A stretch of 11,109 bases of DNA from Vampirovibrionales bacterium (lineage in GTDB: Bacteria; Cyanobacteriota; Vampirovibrionia; Vampirovibrionales; JAJTHC01). The notes beneath the pieces were generated by a model. It worked only from the letters and a program-made list of their open reading frames with translations. It did no database searches and had not been told where the DNA came from. Below, piece after piece: positions 1 through 6,419 of the stretch (position 1 is the stretch's first letter; each line of letters begins with the position of its first letter). The stretch is from the NCBI GenBank assembly GCA_021299615.1, contig JAJTHC010000113.1, positions 1 through 11,109 of the forward strand, in the 5' to 3' direction. The position numbers and the translations under genes were made by a program.

Positions 1-986
1 ATCAATGTCGGACGCTTCACATTCAATTCGGGTTGCACCCAGCCTTGGCAGGCTTCTAACAACGGTTCGGGGAAGTCGGCATCCACCCATGGCTTCTTAG
101 GGTGTGGATCGTTCAATTTCTCGATCCATTCATCGGGGAAGTGGGTAAACGGCAGGGGCTTTTTATGCACCAAGAAATACGTTTGACGCAACGCATGAAT
201 CGTCGTAAACTCACTCGCTAAACCCTTATAAGGGCTGGCATGATCACTTTGCAACGCCCAATTCATCAATTTCATGCCATTTTCTTGATGCCCTTCATAC
301 CACTGACTTAAGCCCAAATTAAACCACGCCAGCGGATAGTTCGGCATGCGGTGAATGACTTGGCAGTAACCTGCTGAAGCGGGCTTAAACTGTCCGTCTC
401 GTTGTAAGACTTCGGCGAGTCCGTACCATGCCTTAATGATGTCGGGGTTTTGACTCAAGGCTAGACTATAATAATAACGAGACCAATTCCACAAGGGCAA
501 GCGTTCTTCGTTGAAGCCCAAGGCATCGGCACGGTTACCTGCAAAGCGATACACCCCTGCTAAATCGACTAACGCCCCTAGGTGGTTTGGCTTTTCATTC
601 AAGATTTCTCGGTAGAGTTGGATGGCTCCGTTGACGTCTCGGAGCTGGATGAGGAGTCGTGCGTAATTATATTGATAGTCATAGGCGGTAGGGTTGAGCT
701 TTAAACCTACTTCATACTGGGTTTTGGCTTGTTCCCATTGCTTGGTTTGGTGGAGATAATGAGCCAGCCTTAAGTGAAAAATAGGCTCTTGGGGGAAGCG
801 TTTGACATTTTTTTCAAGCAGGGCTTTCGCTTCTTTGGGATGATTCTTTTGAAAGGCGGTTTGAATGTCATTCAAGGCCTGGTATTGAAGCAAGCGTGTT
901 TTGATTTCTCCCCAATACAAGCCCAAAACCAACAGGAACAAACAGGCTCCCATGAAAATGATAAATTTGAAGAGTCCCTTAAGCAT
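1..986 (-). CDS. membrane-anchored TPR-repeat protein, 3' part missing
   Basis: The minus strand is open from ATG at 986 to the window edge, giving about 328 residues with no stop, so the C-terminus lies outside. The N-terminus (MLKGLFKFIIFMGACLFLLV) is a basic start followed by a hydrophobic helix at about residues 5-24, consistent with an uncleaved signal anchor. Residues from about 35 to 240 form helical pairs typical of tetratricopeptide repeats, for example FHLRLAHYLHQTKQWEQAKT, AYDYQYNYARLLIQLRDVNG and LGALVDLAGVYRFAGNRADA. TPR proteins are usually scaffolds for protein partners, and no enzymatic motif is visible. An AAGGAG sequence lies 10 bases before the ATG. The start overlaps the end of the upstream DUF309 gene by 8 bases, suggesting translational coupling. 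The specific partner is unknown. Confidence 0.85.
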   Translation of the reverse strand, partial: MLKGLFKFIIFMGACLFLLVLGLYWGEIKTRLLQYQALNDIQTAFQKNHPKEAKALLEKNVKRFPQEPIFHLRLAHYLHQTKQWEQAKTQYEVGLKLNPTAYDYQYNYARLLIQLRDVNGAIQLYREILNEKPNHLGALVDLAGVYRFAGNRADALGFNEERLPLWNWSRYYYSLALSQNPDIIKAWYGLAEVLQRDGQFKPASAGYCQVIHRMPNYPLAWFNLGLSQWYEGHQENGMKLMNWALQSDHASPYKGLASEFTTIHALRQTYFLVHKKPLPFTHFPDEWIEKLNDPHPKKPWVDADFPEPLLEACQGWVQPELNVKRPTL

Positions 987-1389
987 GAGAAGACGGCTCC
1001 TTTTTAGGGAAAGAAGCGGATCGAAATAACTGCGTCGCCACCCATGTGGGCGTAAGTGTTTCGAGTTCTGAAATGATCTGAATTAAGGTATCGAGGGCGA
1101 TGCCGTGAATCGAGGCGATGTCCACTTGCTCAAAACCAGCCAACTTTTGCTGCACCTGCTGACGCTTGCGGTTGAAGCCGTTGGTTCTGCCGTCTTGAAG
1201 CAAGACCATGCACGCTGCGATTTGAATTAAGCTCTGCACGAAAATCTTTTGATGACTGCGAGCTAGCTCGTTCCACCCTGATTCCCACGCTTCATGGCTT
1301 TCCCAAAAACGCCCCAACTCAAAGAGCCGAAAGCCTTCAGCCATCGTGTTCTGCACGTCATCAGGCAAGCTCAAGTGACGGCTTGTCAC
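979..1389 (-). CDS. DUF309-family small protein
   Basis: This is a 136-residue protein. The segment FELGRFWESHEAWESGW (about residues 23-39), followed by a helical QSLIQIAACMVLLQDGRTNG block, matches the DUF309 signature (a His/Glu-containing FWExHExWExxW core and a second helix near LIQ.A). The biochemical role of DUF309 is not established, and its conserved His and Glu residues have led to suggestions of metal or small-ligand binding. The start used is GTG at 1389, with AGG about 6 bases upstream inside a G-rich run. An internal ATG (residue 16) would still keep the whole signature. The gene begins 11 bases after the stop of the 188-residue gene and ends inside the start of the TPR gene, so the three are probably co-transcribed. 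Confidence 0.8.
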   Translation of the reverse strand: MTSRHLSLPDDVQNTMAEGFRLFELGRFWESHEAWESGWNELARSHQKIFVQSLIQIAACMVLLQDGRTNGFNRKRQQVQQKLAGFEQVDIASIHGIALDTLIQIISELETLTPTWVATQLFRSASFPKKEPSSHA

Positions 1390-1400
1390 CCCCTGCCTGC

Positions 1401-1967
1401 TTAGGACTTTCCCAAGTCGTTGGCTTCTTTATTCTTCTTAATGGCGTTGTTGGTGCCTTCCCCTTGCGGATTCGACTGATTCGCCGTTTCCTTAGTGGGA
1501 TTGCCTTCTTCTAAACTGGCTTGATACGGCACATACAAGGTTGCATCGTCGTAATCTTCATCAAGGTAAGATAAATCGAGTTCAGAAACCGCAAAGCTTT
1601 CTTTCAGAATCGCATAGGTAATCGGGTCGGACTTCGTGGCTTCAATGAACTGCATCGCTGCCAGGCGTTGCGTTTCAGGCGGCATCATTTTCAACAATTC
1701 AATGGCTTTGGAAAGCGTGGGATTTTCATCATACCAACGGTTTTTAGGACGGTTGGGGTCTTCAAAAGACGCATAGACGTCTTGCAAGGCTTTAGAAGGG
1801 GCGTGTTTTTCAACACCAGCAATGAGGCATTTCGCATAGGCTTCAGCTTCTTTGGGAGCCAACTCCATAAAATTCAAGACTTCAAGTAGGACGGGGTCGG
1901 TGTCGTACCAGCGTCTGACTTTTTGCTTGGTGGATTCGGAAGCGTTGTTGTTTTGAGCGTTCATCAC
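1401..1967 (-). CDS. unrecognised protein with duplicated RWYD domain
   Basis: This is a 188-residue protein that I cannot assign to a named family. It contains two tandem copies of one motif: RRWYDTDPVLLEVLNFME at about residues 18-54 and RWYDENPTLSKAIELLKM at about residues 77-114. Each copy runs RWYD-x-[DN]-P-x-L, a helix, a Pro-Glu turn, then an alanine-rich helix. The spacing of about 58 residues suggests an internal duplication. The copies are followed by an acidic segment (YLDEDYDD, near 134) and a polar, low-complexity tail rich in N, E, K and G. There is no signal peptide or membrane segment, so it is probably cytoplasmic. GTG (1967) and ATG (1964) are adjacent in frame. AAAGGG lies 7 bases before the GTG and 10 before the ATG, so either may be used. 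It lies 97 bases downstream of murA. Confidence 0.8.
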   Translation of the reverse strand: MMNAQNNNASESTKQKVRRWYDTDPVLLEVLNFMELAPKEAEAYAKCLIAGVEKHAPSKALQDVYASFEDPNRPKNRWYDENPTLSKAIELLKMMPPETQRLAAMQFIEATKSDPITYAILKESFAVSELDLSYLDEDYDDATLYVPYQASLEEGNPTKETANQSNPQGEGTNNAIKKNKEANDLGKS

Positions 1968-2067
1968 AGTTTTGCCCTTTTAAATTTCCCACTATTTATT
2001 CATATAGCGTTCGAAAGATAAAGTCGGCAACGAAGAGACCATAAACCATTTTATCCAACGTACACTC

Positions 2068-3456
2068 TTAGTATAGAGTATCGAGGAGCTGTTCGGCTTC
2101 GGTTTCACTTAAAGGTACACGTTTTATATGAGCCCCAATCGCCAAAAGCTTTTCATGCAAGCATTCATACCCACGATCCAAATGCCGTAAGTTGTAAATG
2201 CTCGAATAGCCTTCGGCTCCAAGCCCTGCAATCACCATTGCCATGCCTGCACGCAAGTCGTGGCTTTTAACACTCGCTCCAGACAAACAAAGCACGCCGT
2301 TGACAATGGCGACATCTCCCTTGACTTGGATGTTCGCCCCCATGCGGTTGAGTTCACCCACATGCTTAAAGCGGTTTTCGTAAATGGTTTCAGACATCAT
2401 GCTCACACCGTCGGCTTGAGCCATCAATGCCATCATCGGCGATTGTAAATCGGTGGGGAATCCTGGGTAAAAGTTGGTCATCACATCGGTGGCTTTAAGC
2501 CGTTGGGTGGATTTACGAATCACACGCAAGGCGGAATCTCCCACGACTTCCACATAGGCCCCCATTTCACGGAACTTGGTCAACACCGCCGTCATGTGAC
2601 GAGGGCGAGCCTGTTCGACCAAGACGTCGCCTCCAGCGGAAAGGACGCACGCCATAAAGCTGGCACACTCAATGCGATCAGGCATTACGGTGTAGTCGAC
2701 GGCGTTTAAATCGCTTGGGGAAACCCCTTCAATCATCAGTTCAGAACTGCCTGCACCGTCGATTTTACAGCCCATGGCATTTAAAAAACCGACCAAGTCT
2801 TGAATTTCAGGTTCTTGAGCCACATTGCTTAGGATCGTCGTGCCTGACGCCAAAACAGATGCCAGCAATAGGTTTTCTGTGGCTCCCACACTAGGCATAT
2901 CCAACGTAAAATGCCCGCCTTTGAGATTGGGGGCTTCGGCATACACAATGCCATGTTCCACATGAATATCCACGCCCAAGGCTTGCAAGCCCTTGATGTG
3001 AATATCCACGCCACGCTTGCCGATGGAACATCCACCGGGGAGCGGGACTTTGGCGGTGCGGTAGCGTCCCACTAAGGCACCGAGTACGTTAAAGCTCGCT
3101 CGCATTTGAGACACCAGCGTGTAAGGGGCTTCGGTCTGCGTGATGCTTCCTGCCTGAATCACGCATTGGTCGCCCGTTACTTCAACCTGTCTGCCTAAGC
3201 TATTGAGGACTTTCGCCATAACGGACACATCCGTCAAAGCAGGTACGTTGCGAATAATGGTTTCTTCTTCAGAAATAAGTGCCGCCGCCATGAGCTTTAG
3301 CACCGAGTTTTTAGCCCCTGAAACTCGAATACGCCCTTCTAAAGGGTGTTGACCGTGGATGACAAGTTTGGCTTCCTTGATGTCTAGCATTAGGCATTCT
3401 TTCTCTTGACTTGTATTCTCTTGACTTGTAGGACTTTCAACTAACACATCATCCAC
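2068..3456 (-). CDS. murA: UDP-N-acetylglucosamine 1-carboxyvinyltransferase
   Basis: This enzyme transfers enolpyruvate from phosphoenolpyruvate to UDP-GlcNAc, the first committed cytoplasmic step of peptidoglycan synthesis. Family marks include the substrate-binding RVSGAKN (Lys49, Asn50), the catalytic-loop GGCSIGKRGVDIHIKG with the active-site Cys143 (the fosfomycin target), and PGFPTDLQ with the catalytic Asp. The reading frame opens at GTG 3456 and gives 462 residues, longer than the usual 420 or so. The extra 22 residues are polar, poorly conserved in appearance, and include a duplicated TSQEN/TSQEK. The in-frame ATG at residue 23 (MLDIKEAKLVIHG) gives 440 residues and may be the true start, although its SD (AGAGAAAGA) is weak. 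AAGG touches the GTG directly, which is also poor spacing. The gene starts 60 bases after dnaN ends. Confidence 0.95.
   Translation of the reverse strand: MDDVLVESPTSQENTSQEKECLMLDIKEAKLVIHGQHPLEGRIRVSGAKNSVLKLMAAALISEEETIIRNVPALTDVSVMAKVLNSLGRQVEVTGDQCVIQAGSITQTEAPYTLVSQMRASFNVLGALVGRYRTAKVPLPGGCSIGKRGVDIHIKGLQALGVDIHVEHGIVYAEAPNLKGGHFTLDMPSVGATENLLLASVLASGTTILSNVAQEPEIQDLVGFLNAMGCKIDGAGSSELMIEGVSPSDLNAVDYTVMPDRIECASFMACVLSAGGDVLVEQARPRHMTAVLTKFREMGAYVEVVGDSALRVIRKSTQRLKATDVMTNFYPGFPTDLQSPMMALMAQADGVSMMSETIYENRFKHVGELNRMGANIQVKGDVAIVNGVLCLSGASVKSHDLRAGMAMVIAGLGAEGYSSIYNLRHLDRGYECLHEKLLAIGAHIKRVPLSETEAEQLLDTLY
3401..3430. repeat. exact 15-bp tandem duplication
   Basis: The unit ttctcttgacttgta occurs at 3401-3415 and again at 3416-3430 with no difference. 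It lies in the 5' extension of murA and adds exactly five codons, so the frame is kept and the peptide TSQEN is doubled. This looks like recent slippage in a region under little constraint, which supports a murA start downstream of it. Confidence 0.9.
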
Positions 3457-3468
3457 CTTGCTAAATTA

Positions 3469-3486
3469 GATATTCTAAAGAATATC
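3469..3486. promoter_or_regulatory. 8-bp perfect inverted repeat upstream of murA
   Basis: GATATTCT and AGAATATC are perfect complements separated by 2 bases. They lie 13 bases before the GTG of murA in the dnaN-murA gap. No T-tract follows in the direction of transcription, so it is not a typical terminator. The dyad shape fits an operator, and the regulator is unknown. A related sequence lies upstream of dnaN (4730-4751). Confidence 0.45.
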
Positions 3487-3516
3487 ACAAAGAAACCCTA
3501 GATACAAAAGTCTTAT

Positions 3517-4656
3517 TTATTTCACCTGAACAGGCATGACCAAACAAAGGTATTGATCAGGCGTGGCTTGATCCTTAAACAACGTCGGTGCCAGCGATCC
3601 ATTGGTTTCCAAACGCACTTCATCGCCATTCATGACTTTCAACGCATCAAGTACGAACTTGAAGTTAAAGGCAATTTGAAGCTCATTGGGGTTGTCAAAC
3701 TGAACAGGCATCGAATCGTGAGAGTTGCCGACATCAGGGGTATCCGCCGCAAAACGAACTTGATCGTTGGCGAAGTTCATCTTCACAATTTGCGTACGAT
3801 CATTCGCCAAAACAGAGGTTCTATCTAGGGCAGACATCAAGGCAACACGGTTCATCACTGCAGAAATATTACATTCTTTCGGGATCAACTGCTCATAACG
3901 AGGGTATTGACCGTCCAACAAGCGAGACACGGCATTATAGCGTTCCGTACTCAAGAAGATTTGTCCGTCTTTCACAGCAATCGCCACCTTCTCACCGTCG
4001 GCTTTACCAAAGGTAGAAACGAGTTTTTGGAACTCTTGCAAGGTTTTGGCAGGAATAATATGAGCCAAACTCGGCGTATTTTCGCCCGTTTCGACGTTTT
4101 CAGTGTGTCGAGCCAAACGAGAGCCGTCTGTGGCGACCATATCCAAAACACCGCCACTTAATTTAAAGTAAATCCCACCTAATATATTGTTAGAATCTTG
4201 CTTGGAAGCGGCAAACTCGCTTTGCTTGATGCCTCGAACCAAGGCATCTAAGTCCAGTTCAACGGCGACAGCAGGGTCGATCGCAGGGACCGCAGGGAAC
4301 TCTTCGGCAGGCAGGGTGCGAAGCTCAAAGGTGGCGGAACCACAAGAAAGCTTACAACTTTGTACGTTTAAATCCACATGAAAGGTCACGGTGGACTTCG
4401 GCGGTAATTTCGCCAAGATTTCGGACAATACACGAGACGACAGCGTCGTTTTGCCTGCGGTGGCAACATCGGCTTTAATCAGCGTTTGCAAGGAAAAGTC
4501 TAAGTCCGTGGCAGACAAACGCAAAGTGCCTAGTTCAGACGCTTCAAACAAAATGTTCGACAAAATGGGCTGAATTACACGAGTGGCGGTGGCTCGTTGC
4601 ACGGAGTTCACGGCTTGTAAAATATCATCTCTGGCGACATCGAATTGAACCATCAT
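3517..4656 (-). CDS. dnaN: DNA polymerase III sliding clamp (beta subunit)
   Basis: This is a 379-residue protein matching bacterial beta clamps in length and order of motifs. The clamp dimerises into a ring around DNA and tethers the replicative polymerase. Recognisable segments are the N-terminal RATATRVIQPILSNILFEA, the LSATDLDFSLQT block, LPAEEFPAVP at the end of domain I, DGSRLARHT in domain II, and the C-terminal YLCLVMPVQVK, which helps form the partner-binding pocket. Two ATG codons are adjacent. AAGGAG lies 9 bases before the first (4656), so that one is chosen. It shares its strand with murA downstream and alr upstream, but the 282-base gap before it suggests its own promoter. No dnaA or recF is visible in the window. 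Confidence 0.96.
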   Translation of the reverse strand: MMVQFDVARDDILQAVNSVQRATATRVIQPILSNILFEASELGTLRLSATDLDFSLQTLIKADVATAGKTTLSSRVLSEILAKLPPKSTVTFHVDLNVQSCKLSCGSATFELRTLPAEEFPAVPAIDPAVAVELDLDALVRGIKQSEFAASKQDSNNILGGIYFKLSGGVLDMVATDGSRLARHTENVETGENTPSLAHIIPAKTLQEFQKLVSTFGKADGEKVAIAVKDGQIFLSTERYNAVSRLLDGQYPRYEQLIPKECNISAVMNRVALMSALDRTSVLANDRTQIVKMNFANDQVRFAADTPDVGNSHDSMPVQFDNPNELQIAFNFKFVLDALKVMNGDEVRLETNGSLAPTLFKDQATPDQYLCLVMPVQVK

Positions 4657-4938
4657 AGAAGAACGCTCCTTGTTTTATGTATTGCAGGCTTGTTAATCTA
4701 CATATAAAAGTAGTAAACATTTAAAAGAGTATTCTTTCTTTATATCACAAATCATTAAAAAAAACTAGCCCTTTCAACAATACCAATTCACATTTTAAAT
4801 AGCATTTGCCATCTTCGTTGTCGCTACGATTTTTTTGTTTTTTATGTAGGTCGCTCTACACGCCCGCACAAAAAACATTAGGTGCCTAGAATAGCCTACT
4901 GTACTGAAAACTCTAAACTTGGCTATATGAAAAATGTT
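4657..4938. other. alr-dnaN intergenic region, AT-rich
   Basis: This is 282 bases with no credible gene. It should hold the end of the alr transcript and the dnaN promoter, both on the minus strand. The dnaN SD (AAGGAG) is at its left edge. No convincing consensus -35/-10 pair was found. Small inverted repeats occur at 4845-4860 (TGTAG, 6-base loop, CTACA) and 4815-4829, but neither has a U-tract on the correct side for alr termination. The section 4730-4751 resembles the sequence before murA. Confidence 0.6.
4730..4751. promoter_or_regulatory. murA-like TATTCT/TATCACAAA motif upstream of dnaN
   Basis: On the plus strand TATTCT (4730-4735) is followed 7 bases later by TATCACAAA (4743-4751). 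Upstream of murA the same two words occur 6 bases apart (3471-3476 and 3483-3491). The element lies 73 bases before the dnaN start and 14 before the murA GTG. A shared regulator or shared promoter parts are possible, but this is an inference from two copies. Confidence 0.3.
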
Positions 4939-6132
4939 CTACCGTACTACACTTCGAGGCAAGCGAACTCTCAAGCCACACATCAACTCATAGGGGATCG
5001 TCGCCGCCATACTCGCCCAATGATTGAGGCTTAAGCCATGGGCGTCTGTATCTCTTTCTAACTGCCCGACTTCACCATGTTCTAGCAAAGTAATGACATC
5101 CCCCACCTTCGGCGGACGCTTTAAAACGCCCGACTTCACCACGTCCGTCACGTCAAACATCATTTGATCCATGGTAATAGTACCGACTTGCGGAATCAAA
5201 TGCCCCATGTAACGTCCTTTAAGCTGATTCGACAAGCATCGAGGAATGCCGTCCGCATAACCCAAAGGAATGGTCGCAATCACGGAAGCGTCTTGCGTGG
5301 TGTGAAAACGATGTCCGTAACTCACGCCTTCGCCTGCGTTGAGCGTTTGCAAGTGACTGATGCGTGCCTTTAAGCCCATGACAGGGAGCAAATCCGCTTC
5401 TGTGGTGTCGTATCCCCAAAGTCCAATCCCCAAACGCAGTAAATTACAGGTGTTGATGACCTCTTTCGCCAAAGGGTTTGTAGACGCTCGCAAGGCAAGG
5501 GTCGCTGGCGTATTCGCAAAATGCACCAAAGGGGGTAATTCATCCAAATGTTGAAGCACGCCTGTTTCAAAAGCCTGCCATTGCTCAAGCGTGGCGGATT
5601 CGTCTTCGCCTTTGGCAAGGTGCGTAAAAAGCCCTTCCACCTTTACATGAGGCATGGTACGAAGCTGTTGAAGCAGGTCTAAGGCGAGTTCAGGGGAGGC
5701 TCCCAAGCGGTGCATACCTGTTTCGACTTTTAAATGCACCACGGTAGGGTGCTTCACTTGAGCCAAACAGTCAATGTCTCGTTGACTAAAGACGGTGAGC
5801 TGAACATCATGCGAACTGGCGAGATTCCACGCCCATTCAGGCGTAGCCCCCAGCACCAAAATAGGGATTTCCACACCGCCTTGACGCAGTTGCAAGGCTT
5901 CATCCACATTAGAAACGCCCAAGTGCGTGACGCCACAGGCTTTTAAAATCGGCGTGACGATTAAGGCTCCGTGACCGTAGGCATCGGCTTTGACGACTGC
6001 CATGAGGGCTTGATGAGCAGGCGTGTTTTTTCGCCACCAGCGGATGTTCTGTTCTAAGGCGGCAAGATTGATTTCTAACCACGCATTGCGGTGCGGTTGT
6101 GTGACAAGCTGACGAGACGGTTTAATCTGCAT
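4939..6132 (-). CDS. alr: alanine racemase
   Basis: This PLP-dependent enzyme interconverts L- and D-alanine in the cytoplasm, supplying D-Ala for the peptidoglycan stem peptide. The N-terminal TIM-barrel domain carries AVVKADAYGHG with the PLP-binding Lys48. TGMHRLG (about 138-144), FANTPAT and LLRLGIGLWGY follow in the expected order. The C-terminal beta domain has the second catalytic base, Tyr272, in GVSYGHRF, then PLGYADGIPR and a TITMDQMMFDVTD segment. The usual form of that last segment has Cys in place of the Thr before Met-Asp. At 397 residues it is slightly longer than typical, with about 10 extra N-terminal residues. The ATG at 6132 follows GGAAG by 4 bases. It is the first gene of the minus-strand group, and a promoter lies just upstream next to the divergent tRNA gene. 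Confidence 0.96.
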   Translation of the reverse strand: MQIKPSRQLVTQPHRNAWLEINLAALEQNIRWWRKNTPAHQALMAVVKADAYGHGALIVTPILKACGVTHLGVSNVDEALQLRQGGVEIPILVLGATPEWAWNLASSHDVQLTVFSQRDIDCLAQVKHPTVVHLKVETGMHRLGASPELALDLLQQLRTMPHVKVEGLFTHLAKGEDESATLEQWQAFETGVLQHLDELPPLVHFANTPATLALRASTNPLAKEVINTCNLLRLGIGLWGYDTTEADLLPVMGLKARISHLQTLNAGEGVSYGHRFHTTQDASVIATIPLGYADGIPRCLSNQLKGRYMGHLIPQVGTITMDQMMFDVTDVVKSGVLKRPPKVGDVITLLEHGEVGQLERDTDAHGLSLNHWASMAATIPYELMCGLRVRLPRSVVR

Positions 6133-6143
6133 AAGGCTTCCAA

Positions 6144-6172
6144 TTGTTATTCTGTTATGTCTATTGTAAACT
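6144..6172 (+). promoter_or_regulatory. candidate promoter of tRNA-Arg
   Basis: TTGTTA (6144-6149), a 17-base spacer, then TAAACT (6167-6172) gives a moderate sigma-70-type match. The transcription start would be near 6179, about 16 bases before the mature tRNA. Its -10 overlaps the -10 of the opposing alr promoter. Confidence 0.4.
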
Positions 6173-6191
6173 CAACAGAAGAAAGAAACAA
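6163..6191 (-). promoter_or_regulatory. candidate promoter of alr
   Basis: Reading the minus strand, TTGTTT (6191-6186), an exact 17-base spacer and TACAAT (6168-6163) form a good sigma-70-type promoter about 30 bases before the alr start codon. The -35 box ends only 3 bases from the 5' end of the divergent tRNA gene. Confidence 0.55.
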
Positions 6192-6194
6192 TCT

Positions 6195-6268
6195 GTGCCT
6201 GTAGCTCAGTTGGATAGAGTGTCGGCCTCCGAAGCCGAAGGTCATGCGTTCGAGTCGCATCAGGCACA
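6195..6268 (+). tRNA. tRNA-Arg (anticodon CCG)
   Basis: A 74-base cloverleaf can be drawn in full. The acceptor stem GTGCCTG (6195-6201) pairs with CAGGCAC (6261-6267), and the discriminator base is A (6268). The D arm is GCTC/GAGT-like with an AGTTGGATA loop. The anticodon stem TCGGC/GCCGA holds loop CTCCGAA with anticodon CCG at 6229-6231. The T arm ATGCG/CGCAT holds loop TTCGAGT. It reads CGG (Arg). The 3' CCA is not encoded and must be added by a nucleotidyltransferase. The gene diverges from alr and is followed by the integrase, so it is the probable integration target. Confidence 0.96.
6229..6268. other. putative attL within the tRNA-Arg 3' half
   Basis: An integrase gene begins 151 bases beyond the intact tRNA and points away from it, with phage genes following. 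Tyrosine recombinases commonly use the anticodon-to-3'-end portion of a tRNA gene as the core site, and the element restores the tRNA on integration. The exact core cannot be defined because the matching attR is outside the window. The gap 6269-6419 holds no gene. It contains a small dyad (GTTTC-TT-GAAAC, 6270-6281), a GTGTG/CACAC dyad (6327-6337) followed by TTTTT, and a weak TTGTCC-17-TACGTC promoter-like pair (6365-6393) before the integrase. Confidence 0.45.
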
Positions 6269-6419
6269 TGTTTCTTGAAACCGTTATAAACACTGGATTG
6301 CGTCTCTGGTGTCTTATTCAAAAATTGTGTGTCACACGGTCGTTTTTAGGTCAAAATCAAAGCTTTGTCCCAAAGAATGCCAAACGATACGTCCGAAACC
6401 CTTGAAATGAGACGCATAC

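Noticed and set aside
2061..2079. ACTCT/AGAGT inverted repeat at the end of murA as a terminator
   Set aside because: The stem is 5 bp and AT-rich, with no following U-tract on the minus strand.
4845..4860. Hairpin TGTAG/CTACA as the alr terminator
   Set aside because: The stem is only 5 bp, and the T-run lies on the wrong side for a minus-strand transcript.
6327..6345. GTGT/ACAC hairpin followed by TTTTT as a tRNA terminator
   Set aside because: The stem is 4 bp with a 3-base loop, and 4 bases separate it from the T-run. It is too weak to call.
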